NCBI GenBank assembly: GCA_002095305.1
Contig: MIEI01000050.1
Location: 1 to 35,569, forward strand
DNA length: 35,569 nt
Direction of reading: 5' to 3'
From: Pantoea brenneri
GTDB taxonomy: Bacteria; Pseudomonadota; Gammaproteobacteria; Enterobacterales; Enterobacteriaceae
Position numbers and translations under genes: made by a program. A model generated the notes under the pieces. It saw only the letters and a program-made list of their open reading frames with translations, was not told the origin of the DNA and did not search any database. Numbering within the stretch: position 1 is the stretch's first letter; the number at the start of each line of letters is the position of its first letter. Below are positions 1 through 11,300 of the stretch, piece by piece.

Positions 1-3000
1 GGCGGCGGCGGTGGTGATAACAACAACGGTGTCGATCCCGGCACGCCGGGTAATCCCCCGACGGCTGGCGCGCCGACCATTACTCTTAATCCATTTGCCG
101 GCGACGACGTGCTGGATAACGCGGAGAAATCAACCGCCCAACTGCTGAGCGGCACCACCAGCAACGTTGAAGCAGGTCAGATTGTAACCATCACCCTCGG
201 CGGCCAGACCTACAATGCCAGCGTCGGTGCCGATGGCAGCTGGAGCGTCAGTATTCCGGCCAGTGCCCTGGCGGCGCTGGCGGCAGGCAGCACCACCATT
301 TCAGTCAGCGTGAGTAACGCCGCCGGCACCGCCGCCGCGGCCAGTCTGGGGATCACCGTCCAGCAACCCGATACCACGCCGGATGCCCCGACAATCACCA
401 TCAACCCGTTTGCCGGTGACGACGTGCTGAGCGGCAGTGAGAAAACCACTGACCAGACGCTGAGCGGAAGTACCAGCAATGTTCAGGCGGGCCAGATCGT
501 CACCATTACGCTGGGCAGCCAAAGTTTCAACGCCACGGTCGGTGCCGACGGAAGCTGGAGCATCACTTTGCCTCCCGCCACGCTTGCGGCACTGACGCAG
601 GGCGCGCAGACGATTACCGCCACCGTCAGCAATCAGGCGGGTACCCAGGCCAGCGAAAGCCGTCCGATTCAGGTTCAGGCCCCGGTCACCGAGCCGGGTA
701 TGCCGGGGGTGGAGATCGACCCGTTTACCGGTGATAACGTACTGAGTAACGCCGAAAAAACCGCCGACCAGACCCTGAGCGGCACCACCACCAACGTCGA
801 AGCCGGTCAGGTTGTCACCGTAACGCTCGGCGGCCAGAACTACAGCGGCAGCGTAGCAGCCGATGGCAGCTGGAATATCACCGTGCCAGCTGAAGCGTTA
901 GCGGCACTGGCGTCGGGCAGCACCACCATTACCGTCAGCGTGGCCAACGCGGCAGGCACGCCAGCCACCGACAGCCTGGCGATCAGCGTTGACGCGCCGC
1001 TCACCCAGCCAGGCGCGCCAGTTATCGCCATCAACCCGTTTGCCGGCGACGATATCCTGAGCAATGACGAAAAAAACAGTGACCAGACCCTGAGCGGCAG
1101 CACCAGCAACGTGGAAGCGGGGCAGGTAGTTACCATCACGCTCGGCGATCAGACCTACAGCACTGCGGTGGGTGCCGATGGTAGCTGGAGTATTAGCGTA
1201 CCGGCCCAGGCACTGAATGGGCTGGCTGCGGGTAGCCTCGCTATTTCGGTTGTCGTCACCAATCAGGCCGGCGTTGAAGCCAGCGAAAACCGCGATATCA
1301 ACGTGGAAACTCCGGTGACGCCCGGCGCGCCCGGCGTGACGCTGGCTGATTTCGCCGGCGATAACCAGCTAAGCAATGTCGAAAAAACCACCGATCAAAC
1401 GCTGAGTGGCAGCACCAGCAACATTGAGGCCGGACAAACCGTCACGGTGACGCTGGGCGGTCAGACTTACAGCACCAGCGTGGGCGCAGATGGCAGCTGG
1501 AGCCTTACCGTGCCTGCCGCCGCGCTAACGGCGCTGGCAGCCGGTGAAACCACCATCACCGTATCGGTCAGTAATGCGGCCGGCGACACCGCGACCAGCG
1601 CGCTGCCGATCATCGTTGACGCCCCGGTTGTCCAGCCGGGCGAACCGTCCATCTCGATTGGTCAGTTTGCCGGAGATGACATCCTTAGCAATGCTGAAAA
1701 GGGCACCGCCCAGACGCTCAGCGGCAGCACCACCAATGTCGAAGCGGGTTCAGAGGTGATTGTGAACCTCGGCGGGCAGAACTATATCGGCATCATCGAT
1801 GTCGATGGCAACTGGCAGGTGATTATCCCGGCGGCGGCGCTGGGCAATCTCCCCGCCGGTTCGAATGCCATTACTGTGGCCGTCACGAACCTGGCGGGAA
1901 CCACCGTCAATGAAACACGCGATATCGCGGTTGAGGCAGCGGGCACCGGTCCGGCCATCCCGACCCTGACCATCAACGATTTCGCCGGTGATAACCTGCT
2001 CAGCAACGAAGAAAAAGGCGTTGATCAGGTCCTGAGCGGCACCACCAGCAACATCGAAGCGGGGCAGGTCGTCACCGTGACGCTTGGCGGCCAGGTTTAC
2101 AGCGCCAGCGTCGATGCTGACGGTGGCTGGAGCCTGACGGTGCCGTCCGCGGCACTGACGGCGCTGGCCGCTGGCGAGACCACCATCACGGTATCGGTCA
2201 GCAACGCTGCCGGCACCACGCTCAACGACACGCTGCCCATCAGCGTCACGGCACCGGTCACCTTACCGGGCGAGCCAACCGTCGCTATCAACCCGTTTGC
2301 CGGGGATGATATTCTCAGCAACAGTGAGAAAACTGGCGATCAGCTGCTGAGCGGCACCACCAGCAACATTGAAACCGGTCAGCCGATCACGGTAACGCTC
2401 GGCGGTGAGACGTTCAGCACCACCGTGGCCGCAGACGGCAGCTGGAGCGTCACCATTCCGGCCTCAACGCTGGCAGCCTTAGCCGCTGGCAGCGTTACGT
2501 TGAGCGTATCGGTCAGCGATCTGGCCGGCACCACGGTGAGCGAAACCCGTGATATCGCGGTAGAAGCCCCGGTGACCGCGCCGGGTACGCCGACCCTGAG
2601 CGTGGCGGCGTTTACCGACGATAACCTGTTAAGCAACGAAGAGAAGCTGGACGCGCAGGCGGTGTCCGGTACCACCACCAATGTCGAAGCGGGCCAGATC
2701 GTTACCGTGACGCTGGGCGGAGAGTCCTACAGCGGCACCGTCGGTGACGATGGCAGCTGGAATATCAGCATTCCGGCCGATGCGCTTGGCGCGCTGGCGA
2801 GCGGTTCCACCACCTTGTCGGTCACGGTCAGCAACGCAGCAGGCATCACCGCCAGTGACAGCCTGCCGATCACGGTTGAAGCCCCGGTCACCGTGCCGAA
2901 TGCACCGGTTCTGACCATCAATCCGTTCGCGGTCGATGATGTGCTGAGCAATGACGAAAAAGCCAGCGACCAGTTGCTGAGCGGCAGCACCACTAACGTT

Positions 3001-6000
3001 GAAGCCGGTCAGATTGTCACCGTCACCGTTGGCGATCAGACCTTCAGCGCCGCGGTAGATACGGACGGTAACTGGAGCCTGACCCTGCCAGCCAGCGCAC
3101 TGGCCGCACTGCCTGCCGGCAGCGCCACCATCAGCGCTACGGTCTCCAGCGTGGCAGGTACCGGGGCCAGTGAAAGCCGCGGTATCGCGGTAGAAGCTTC
3201 GCCTGAACCTGGCGTACCAGCGATTACGGTCAACGTTTTTGCCGCAGACGATCTGCTGGATAACAGCGAAAAAGCGGTCGATCAGACCCTGACCGGCAGC
3301 ACCAGTAATGTCGAAGCGGGCCAGACGGTCACCATCACGCTGGCTGGCGCAACGTACACTACACAGGTCGGGCCTGAGGGGAACTGGAGCGCTCTGATTC
3401 CGTCTGCGGCGCTCAGCGCGCTGGCCGCGGGCAGCACCACACTTACGGTGAGCGTCAGCAACGCGGCAGGGACCGCTGCCACTGACAGCCGCGAGATCAA
3501 CATTACACCCGCGCCAGGTGAGCCGGGCGTTCTGACCATCAGCGAACCGTTGAGCGGCGATGGCTTCCTCAACCAGCAGGAGGCTGGCAACGATCTGGTG
3601 ATCTCCGGTTCAGCAGTTGGCGTCGCCGCAGGACAGTCGGTGCTGGTGGCCTTTAACGGCAGCACCTACAGCGGCGTGGTCGGCAGCAACGGATTCTGGA
3701 GCGTCACCGTTCCGGCCAGCGATCTGACCGATATTACTGACGGCGTCAAGGCAGTGTCGGTGACCGCCATCGATGCCAATAACACCCCGCTGACCGATTC
3801 GGCGCAGCTCAACGTGGTGGTCAGCAATCAGCCACAGATCACGCTTAACGACAGCGCGCTCACGGATGGCATTCTCAACCGCGCCGACACCAGCAGCGAT
3901 CTGGCGATCGGCGGCAGCACCGGCAAAGCGGCGGCGGGTCAACAGGTCGAACTGGAACTGAACGGTAAAACCTACAGTGCCACGGTCAATCCTGACGGCA
4001 GCTGGAGCCTGGCCTTGCCTGCCAGCGATCTCGCCCTGCTACCACAGGGGAGCAACAGCCTCAATATCACGGTGATTGATGAAGCAGGCAACCGCGTTGG
4101 AGACACGCTGGACTTCAGCGTCGATACCCGGTTGCCGAACCTGATTGTGGCACCGGTGGCCGGTGGCGATGGCATTCTCAACAGCAGTGAAGTGGCGGCC
4201 GGGCTGCCGGTCAGCGGATCCGGCGCTGCGCCGGGGGAATTGGTTTCGGTCACGCTGAATGACCAGACTTACACCACCACCGTGGATGGCTCCGGCAACT
4301 GGACGGTGACCGTGCCGTCTGACGCGCTGCAGGCGCTGGCGGATGGCAGCAGCTACCGTCTCGACGTCAGCCTGACCGATGCCAGCGGCAATATCATTAC
4401 GCAAACCCAGCCGCTGGCAGTCAGTACCCAGTTGCCTGAGGCAACGGTGGCGGCACCGGGCGGTGACGGTGTGCTCAGCAACGGTGATCTGACGCAGCCG
4501 CTGCTGTTCAGCGGTACCGGCACGGCGGGCGATACGGTGTCGGTGGTATTGAACGACAAAACCTACACCGCCACGGTGGATGGCAACGGTAACTGGACCG
4601 CGTCGGTGCCGGTGTCCGATCTCGGCGCACTCACTAACCAGACCTATCCGGTGAGCGTTACCGTCACCGATCCGGCCGGTAACAGCAGTGACCTCTCGAC
4701 CGAACTGCGGGTAGCTACCGCGGTGCCAGCTTTAACCGTCAACCCACTCACCGATGATGGCGTGATTAACGTTGCCGATGCGCAGCAGCCGCTGAGCGTC
4801 AGCGGCAGCGGTGATGAAGGCGATATTATTCGCGTCTCGCTCAACGGCCAGACCTACAGCGCCGTGGTGGCGCAGGAGGGGAGCTGGAGTATCACTGTTC
4901 CTGCTGCCGATCTGGCTCTGGTGCCGAACGGTGCCCAGGCAGTGACGGTGGTGGCCACCGACAGTGATGGCAACGTCAGCCAGACGACGGATTTAGTGAC
5001 CTTTGCCACCACGCCACCGCTGCTCGAAGTCTCAACCCCAGCCAGCGACGGCTATATCAACATCGCTGAGCACAGTCAGGATCTGACCATCGATGGCCGT
5101 GGCGGCAGCGCAGGCGATGCGGTGTCGGTCGACTTTAACGGCACGGTTTATACCGCGACGGTCGATACCAGCGGCAACTGGAGCGTCACGGTGCCGGCTG
5201 CGGTAATCAGCCAGCTGGCAGACGCTATCTATCCGGTTAACGTGTCGATCAGCGATACGTACGGCAACAGCAGCAGCGTGCTGTCGGATGTTACCGTGCT
5301 GGCGGCGACCCCACCGGCGCTGACCATTGATCCGGTCACGGCGGATAATCAGGTCGATAGTGCCGAACAGCTGAGTGATATTCAGGTTACCGGCACCGTC
5401 ACCGGCGTACCGGCCGGGCAGCCGGTAGTGCTGGCGATTAACGGTCAGTCTTACGATGGTGTGGTCCAGGCAAATGGCGTCTGGAGCGTCACGCTACCGG
5501 CCGGATCGCTGGGCGCGGCCGGGGAGAAAACCTTTACCGTGGCGATCCTCGATGTCGCCGGTAACACGGCGCAGCCTGCCAGCGGACAGTTCACCGTCAT
5601 CACCACTAACGCACCGCTGCTGTCGATTGCGCCAATCGCCGAGGATAATCAGCTCAACGCGATCGAAGCGCAGAGCGATCTGACCCTCAGCGGCAGTTCA
5701 ACCAACCTGGCCGTCGGTAGCGTGGTCAGCGTTACGCTGGTGCCGGGCGGCACCGTTTACAGCGGTACCACCGACGAAACCGGGGCCTGGACGATCACCG
5801 TGCCAGCCGGCGATCTGGCTAATCTGGCGCAGGGCACCACCACGGTAACCGTGACCTCAGGCGAGGTTTCCAGCAGCCAGACGCTGCTGGTCGCCACCAC
5901 GCCGCTGACCGCACCGGTCATCAATACGCCGTTTACTGACAGCATACTCAACAGTGAAGAAGCCAGCGCGGCGCAAACCCTGACCGGCACCACGACGCCG

Positions 6001-8352
6001 GGCCAGGCGGTTAGCGTCAGCGTGGGCGGCAGCAGCTATCCGGCAACGGTGGCGGCGAATGGCGACTGGAGCGTGGTTCTGCCGCCGTCGGCGCTGCAAG
6101 CGCTGGCGCAGGGCAGCAATCCGATCACCGTCACTACCACCGATCTGGCCGGCAACAGCGCCAGCACCACGGTGCCGCTGACGGTCGATACCGGCACACC
6201 AACGCTGGTGGTTAATCCGATTGCCACCGATGGCATTATTAACGGCGCAGAAGCTGACGCCGATCTGCCGATCAGCGGCACCGTCGCCCCGGGCAGCAGC
6301 GTGAGCCTGCTGCTGAACGGCGTCACCTACGATGCCATAGTTGCTGACGATGGCCGCTGGACCGCCACCGTACCCCGCGCCGATCTGCAGGCGCTGACCG
6401 ATGGCCGCTACGATCTCAACGTCACGGTGACCAGCGCCGGTGGCAACAGCAATACCAGCGCCTTGCCGCTGACCGTCGATACTGCCGCACCGGACTTCAG
6501 CCTCAATTCACCGGCCGGTGATGGGGTGCTGAACGGCGCAGAACAGGCGGCGGGCATCAGCTTCAGCGGAACCGGCAGTGAAGGCGATCGGGTCAGCCTG
6601 ACGCTGAACGGCGTGACCTATACCGGCACGGTCAATGCCGACGGTAACTGGTCACTGGACGTGCCGCCAGCCGCCCTGGCGGGCCTGACTAACGGCAGCA
6701 GCTATCCGGTAGTGGTGACCGTCAGCGACACGGCGGGCAACAGCAGCAGCCAGAGCAGCACGCTGAACGTTGCGACCGCTGCACCGTTGCTGGTGGTCGA
6801 TCCGATCAGCGGCGATAACGCCCTGAGCGTCAATGATCTGACGCAGCCATTGGTAATCAGCGGCACCGGTCAGAATGGCGATCGGGTTACAGTTGAATTT
6901 AACGATACGCTCTACAGCACCACCGTTGGCGCCAACGGTCAGTGGTCGTTGCAAATCGCGCCGGACAATCTCACCGGGCTGCCGTCTGGCAGCAACCCGG
7001 TAACCGTCACCGCCACCGACGCCAATGGCAACCAGACCAGTCAGACCATCGATCTGAATGTGGTGAACGCACCTGAACTCCAGCCAACGCTGACCGTAGA
7101 CAGTGATGCCTTTTCCGGCGATGGCGTTGTCAGCGCTGCCGAACAGCTGCAGCCGATTACCCTGCGCGGCACCTCCACCAACGTGGAAGCAGGACAGCAG
7201 GTCACCGTCTCTCTCAATGGAAGCAACTACAGCGGCGTGGTCGAAGCCAGCGGCAGCTGGAGCATCGTGCTGCCGGCTGGGGCGCTGGCCGGTCTGGCGG
7301 AAGGCAGCCAGACCCTGAACGTCAGCGTGATCAATGCGGTCGGCAACACCAGCAGCAGCCCGCTTAACTTCAACGTGGATAATACCCAGCCTTCCGTTGC
7401 ACTGGCCCCGATCACCGGCGATAACTACCTCAACGCCAGTGAACTGACTGGCGATGTGCTGGTCAGCGGCAGCACCAGCGGTCTGCCACAAGGCAGCATC
7501 GTAGAGGTGACCGCGAATGGCACCACCGTCACCACCACCGTGGCGGCCGACGGTAGCTGGAACCTGTCCTTACCGGCTGGCACATTGACTAATGTCGCCG
7601 ACGGCCCGCTGACCGTGACCACCACCGTCACGAATGCCGACGGTACGCCACTGGCGACTACCGACACGGTGGTGACGGTGATCGCCACCGCGCTGCCGGT
7701 TGCCACCCCAGGCGACGCGTTCGGGGACGGGGTGCTTAATGGCGCGGAAGCGGCGACCAGCGGCACCATCACCGGCACGACCGGCGTCAGCGGCGATGGC
7801 CAGGCGGTCAGCGTGACGCTGGATGGCGTCAGCTACAGCGGCACGGTCGATCAGGCCGGCAACTGGCAGGTGACGATTCCGGCTGAAGTGCTGTCAGCGT
7901 TACCGCAGGGTGAAACACCGTATACCGTGGTGGTCAGCGATGTGGCCGGTAACAGCAGCCAGGCGGGCGGGACGGTTGCGGTTGATACGCTGCCTCCGCC
8001 GCTGAGCCTGAATACGCCGTCAGGTGGCATCATTAATGCCGCAGAGAGCCAGCAGCCGCTGGCGCTGACCGGCAGCAGCGAAGCCAATGCCCTGATCGTC
8101 GCCAGCTTCAACGGCAGCAGCGCCAGCACCACGGCAGACGCGAACGGCAACTGGAGTCTCGATCTGCCCGCCACTATCTACAGCGGGCTGGGCAACGGCA
8201 ACTATCCGCTGACCGTTACCGCCAGCGATGCCGCCGGCAACAGCACCAGTAGTAACACCAGTCTGGCGCTGAAAGTCGATCCTGCCAGCCTGCCAACCCT
8301 GACGCTGGATACCTTTGCCGGCAACAACGTGTGGATGGTGCAGAGCGGCTGA
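1..8352 (+). CDS. Adhesin segment 1: linker and Ig-like repeats 1–27
   Basis: First frame of the split adhesin, with no start codon in the window. Repeats 1–11 (about 91–3546) are very alike and in near-perfect register, 315 bp (105 aa) per unit with three 312-bp steps. They share 'FAGDD.LSN.EK..DQ.LSG..SNVEAGQ.VTVTLGGQ'. Repeats 12–27 are more divergent, with 'DGVLN..E' openings and 'DAAGN' closings, as in Big_13/Big_6-type bacterial Ig domains. The frame reads normally to 'TFAGNNV' at 8331, then terminates at the TGA ending at 8352. The expected continuation 'LDGAERLTDQRLSG' is in the next frame, so one base, probably a C in CTGGAT, is missing between 8331 and 8332. Long reverse-strand ORFs across this segment are shadows of the repeats. 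Confidence 0.85.
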   Translation, partial: GGGGGDNNNGVDPGTPGNPPTAGAPTITLNPFAGDDVLDNAEKSTAQLLSGTTSNVEAGQIVTITLGGQTYNASVGADGSWSVSIPASALAALAAGSTTISVSVSNAAGTAAAASLGITVQQPDTTPDAPTITINPFAGDDVLSGSEKTTDQTLSGSTSNVQAGQIVTITLGSQSFNATVGADGSWSITLPPATLAALTQGAQTITATVSNQAGTQASESRPIQVQAPVTEPGMPGVEIDPFTGDNVLSNAEKTADQTLSGTTTNVEAGQVVTVTLGGQNYSGSVAADGSWNITVPAEALAALASGSTTITVSVANAAGTPATDSLAISVDAPLTQPGAPVIAINPFAGDDILSNDEKNSDQTLSGSTSNVEAGQVVTITLGDQTYSTAVGADGSWSISVPAQALNGLAAGSLAISVVVTNQAGVEASENRDINVETPVTPGAPGVTLADFAGDNQLSNVEKTTDQTLSGSTSNIEAGQTVTVTLGGQTYSTSVGADGSWSLTVPAAALTALAAGETTITVSVSNAAGDTATSALPIIVDAPVVQPGEPSISIGQFAGDDILSNAEKGTAQTLSGSTTNVEAGSEVIVNLGGQNYIGIIDVDGNWQVIIPAAALGNLPAGSNAITVAVTNLAGTTVNETRDIAVEAAGTGPAIPTLTINDFAGDNLLSNEEKGVDQVLSGTTSNIEAGQVVTVTLGGQVYSASVDADGGWSLTVPSAALTALAAGETTITVSVSNAAGTTLNDTLPISVTAPVTLPGEPTVAINPFAGDDILSNSEKTGDQLLSGTTSNIETGQPITVTLGGETFSTTVAADGSWSVTIPASTLAALAAGSVTLSVSVSDLAGTTVSETRDIAVEAPVTAPGTPTLSVAAFTDDNLLSNEEKLDAQAVSGTTTNVEAGQIVTVTLGGESYSGTVGDDGSWNISIPADALGALASGSTTLSVTVSNAAGITASDSLPITVEAPVTVPNAPVLTINPFAVDDVLSNDEKASDQLLSGSTTNVEAGQIVTVTVGDQTFSAAVDTDGNWSLTLPASALAALPAGSATISATVSSVAGTGASESRGIAVEASPEPGVPAITVNVFAADDLLDNSEKAVDQTLTGSTSNVEAGQTVTITLAGATYTTQVGPEGNWSALIPSAALSALAAGSTTLTVSVSNAAGTAATDSREINITPAPGEPGVLTISEPLSGDGFLNQQEAGNDLVISGSAVGVAAGQSVLVAFNGSTYSGVVGSNGFWSVTVPASDLTDITDGVKAVSVTAIDANNTPLTDSAQLNVVVSNQPQITLNDSALTDGILNRADTSSDLAIGGSTGKAAAGQQVELELNGKTYSATVNPDGSWSLALPASDLALLPQGSNSLNITVIDEAGNRVGDTLDFSVDTRLPNLIVAPVAGGDGILNSSEVAAGLPVSGSGAAPGELVSVTLNDQTYTTTVDGSGNWTVTVPSDALQALADGSSYRLDVSLTDASGNIITQTQPLAVSTQLPEATVAAPGGDGVLSNGDLTQPLLFSGTGTAGDTVSVVLNDKTYTATVDGNGNWTASVPVSDLGALTNQTYPVSVTVTDPAGNSSDLSTELRVATAVPALTVNPLTDDGVINVADAQQPLSVSGSGDEGDIIRVSLNGQTYSAVVAQEGSWSITVPAADLALVPNGAQAVTVVATDSDGNVSQTTDLVTFATTPPLLEVSTPASDGYINIAEHSQDLTIDGRGGSAGDAVSVDFNGTVYTATVDTSGNWSVTVPAAVISQLADAIYPVNVSISDTYGNSSSVLSDVTVLAATPPALTIDPVTADNQVDSAEQLSDIQVTGTVTGVPAGQPVVLAINGQSYDGVVQANGVWSVTLPAGSLGAAGEKTFTVAILDVAGNTAQPASGQFTVITTNAPLLSIAPIAEDNQLNAIEAQSDLTLSGSSTNLAVGSVVSVTLVPGGTVYSGTTDETGAWTITVPAGDLANLAQGTTTVTVTSGEVSSSQTLLVATTPLTAPVINTPFTDSILNSEEASAAQTLTGTTTPGQAVSVSVGGSSYPATVAANGDWSVVLPPSALQALAQGSNPITVTTTDLAGNSASTTVPLTVDTGTPTLVVNPIATDGIINGAEADADLPISGTVAPGSSVSLLLNGVTYDAIVADDGRWTATVPRADLQALTDGRYDLNVTVTSAGGNSNTSALPLTVDTAAPDFSLNSPAGDGVLNGAEQAAGISFSGTGSEGDRVSLTLNGVTYTGTVNADGNWSLDVPPAALAGLTNGSSYPVVVTVSDTAGNSSSQSSTLNVATAAPLLVVDPISGDNALSVNDLTQPLVISGTGQNGDRVTVEFNDTLYSTTVGANGQWSLQIAPDNLTGLPSGSNPVTVTATDANGNQTSQTIDLNVVNAPELQPTLTVDSDAFSGDGVVSAAEQLQPITLRGTSTNVEAGQQVTVSLNGSNYSGVVEASGSWSIVLPAGALAGLAEGSQTLNVSVINAVGNTSSSPLNFNVDNTQPSVALAPITGDNYLNASELTGDVLVSGSTSGLPQGSIVEVTANGTTVTTTVAADGSWNLSLPAGTLTNVADGPLTVTTTVTNADGTPLATTDTVVTVIATALPVATPGDAFGDGVLNGAEAATSGTITGTTGVSGDGQAVSVTLDGVSYSGTVDQAGNWQVTIPAEVLSALPQGETPYTVVVSDVAGNSSQAGGTVAVDTLPPPLSLNTPSGGIINAAESQQPLALTGSSEANALIVASFNGSSASTTADANGNWSLDLPATIYSGLGNGNYPLTVTASDAAGNSTSSNTSLALKVDPASLPTLTLDTFAGNNVWMVQSG

Positions 8353-11300
8353 CCGATCAGCGTCTCTCCGGCACCGTCAGCAACGTCGAGCCAGGGCAAC
8401 TGGTGACCGTGACGCTGGACGGCAACGTCTACAGTGCCGCGGTGCAGGCCAGCGGCGCCTGGAGCCTGACCGTACCGGCGGGCGCGCTGAGTGCGCTTAA
8501 TGACGGCAGTGCCAGCTTCACGGTGGCCGTCAGCGACGTGGCGGGCAACACCGCCACCAACACCCTGGCCTTCGACGTTAACAGCAACGCCTCCGGCCTG
8601 GCGCTCAATGCACTGAGTGGCGATAACTACCTGAATGCCCAGGAACTGGCTGAGCCGCTGATCGTAACCGGCAGCTCGGTCAATGTGCCGCAGGGTGGCA
8701 CGGTGACGGTATTGCTTAACGATGTCAGCTACACCGCGCAGGTCGCGGCCAACGGCAACTGGAGTCTGATCGTACCGGCCAACGCGCTGGCCGGTCTGGC
8801 GGATGGTGCTTACACCCTGACGGTGACCGCTACCGACAGCGGAGGCGCGACGCTCAGCAGCGCGGCGACGCTCAACGTACTGGCCACCAATCTGCCCGAT
8901 CCGACCATCACCAGTCCGTTTGGTGACGGCACGCTCAACAGCAGCGACATCACCAGTGCGCAAACCCTCAGCGGGACCACCGGTGCCAGCGGAGACGGCC
9001 AGAGTGTCAGCGTAGTGCTGAACGGCAACACCTATACCACGACGGCCGACGACAATGGCAACTGGACGGTTTCTGTCCCGGCGGTCGCCCTGGCGGATCT
9101 GCCGGAACAGACCGTCGGCTACACCGTGACGGTACAGGATGCGGCAGGCAACACTGCCAGCACCGACGGCAGTGTCGTGGTGGATCGCACGCCACCGGTG
9201 TTAACCCTTGATGCGGTGGCGGGTGATGACATCATCAACATCGCCGAAAGTACGGCACCGGTTATCCTGAGCGGCAGCAGCGACGCCGGTGAAGGGCAGC
9301 TGGTTACCCTGACGCTGAATAACCAGGTCTGGACCACCACCGTCAACGGAGAGGGCAACTGGAGCCTGACGCTGCCGGCGGGCGCACTGACGGATATTCC
9401 GGCCGGTCTCTATACCGTCACCGTCACCGTGCGTGATACCGCGGGCAACCCGGTCACCGAAACGCGGGAGATCAATCTGGCGACCGCCTCGTTGTCGGTC
9501 AGCATTGACACGCCATTCGGCGATGGCTATCTGAGCCGCAATGAAGCTGACTCCAGCCAGACGCTGAGCGGTACCACCGGATTACTGGGCGCAGGCCAGA
9601 CGGTGAGCGTGACGCTGGGCGGCGAGAGCTATTCAGCGGTGGTTGATGCCCAGGGCAACTGGACGGTGACCCTGACGCCAGCCCAGTTGCAGACCCTGAG
9701 CGACGGTATTAATACCCTGGAGGTCAACGTCAGTGATGCCGCAGGCAACAGTGGCTCACTCGCCAGCAGCGTCACGGTCGATTTCACCCCGCCAGCGCTG
9801 AACGTGAATGCGATTGGCGGCGACAACACCATCAACTCACTGGAGCTGTTGCAGGATGTGGCGGTCAGCGGTACCGCCTCGGTTGCTGATGCCGGACAGA
9901 TTGTCACCGTCAGCTTCCAGAATGTGGATTACCAGACCCAGGTGCTGTCAGACGGCAGCTGGCAGGTGACGCTGCCCGCCAGCGTGCTGCAGGGGCTGAC
10001 GGATGGCAGCTATCCGGTCGGGGTCTCGCTGACCGATGCCGCAGGCAACCAGACCAGCATCAGCCAGACGCTGACCCGTGATGCCGACAGCGCGACGCTG
10101 CCGACCCTGACCATCGGGCCTGTCAGCGGTGATAACTACCTCAATCAGGCTGAAGCAGGGCAGGATCTGACCGTCAGCGGCACCAGCACCAACCTTGCCG
10201 AGGGACAGGTGGTGACGGTCACGCTGAATAATATCGACTACAGTGGCACGGTCGCGGCCGGTGGCGGCTGGACGGTGACCGTACCGGCGGCCGATATCGC
10301 TACTCTGCCGGATGGTGAGCAGGCGCTGGTGGTGGTGTCCGCTGATGTCGCCGGTAACCCGGCCAGCAGCAGCAGCAGTCTGGTGGTGGTCGCCAGCGAT
10401 CAGGCCCAGCCGACGCTCAGCGTCAACGTGGTGGCCGGTGATGATGTGATCAACGCCACTGAAGCGACCGGCGACGTGGTGGTCAGCGGCACCAGCACCC
10501 AGCTGGCTGGTGGCACCGCGGTCACAGTCACTTTCAACGATGTCGATTACAGCACCACGCTCGACGCGAACGGCAACTGGACGGTGACCGTGCCCGCGAC
10601 GGCCTTCAACGGCCTGCCGGCAGATTCCACCCAGACCTTCAGCGTGCGCGCCAGCGATGTGGCCGGCAACCCGGCCACGGCAACCCATGATGTCACGGTC
10701 AATACCACCTTGCCGGTGGTGACGAACATTGCGCTCAGTGCCGGCAGCAGCCTGAACCTGGCGGAGTCGTTGCAGGATCTGACCATCACCGGTAACACCG
10801 CAGAAGGTCTGCCGGTGGCGGTCACCTTAAACAACGTGACCTACACCACCACCGCCGGAACGGGCGGGAACTGGTCGGTCACCATTCCGGCCGCCGATCT
10901 CCAGCAGTTAGCCGATGGCTCACAAACCATCAGCGTGACGGTAACCGACCCAGCAGGCAACGTCACCACCGATACCACTACCTCGCTGGATGTCGCCTTT
11001 AATACCCTGCCGACCATCAGCCTGGCGGCGCCGTTTAGCGACGGGCTGGTGAGCGCCGCCGATGCGGCCGGCGAGCTGTCGCTGAACGGCAGCAGCAGTG
11101 TGACCCCAGGCACCATCGTCACGATCCAGGTCGGTGAGCAGACCTTCAGCACCACCGTGGGCCAGGACGGGAACTGGTCGCTCTATCTGGCACCTGGCGC
11201 GCTGAGCAGTGAGCCAGACGGCCTGACCGAGGTGGTGGTCTCCACCGTTGATGCCGCCGGTAACCCAGCGCAGGCTACAGCCGGGATTGAAATTCTGCTG

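Noticed and set aside
91..3546. Regular 315-bp direct repeats considered as a CRISPR or satellite array
   Set aside because: The repeats are translated continuously as Ig-like domains; unit length and lack of spacers exclude CRISPR.
6652..7491. 279-codon reverse-strand ORF inside the adhesin
   Set aside because: It is antisense to Ig-like repeats; GC-rich repetitive coding DNA yields long open frames on the other strand. The translation is low complexity without a domain, and it has no start signals.
9948..10688. 246-codon reverse-strand ORF inside the adhesin
   Set aside because: Same shadow effect; the composition is rich in Arg, His, Gly and Ala and mirrors the repeat codons.
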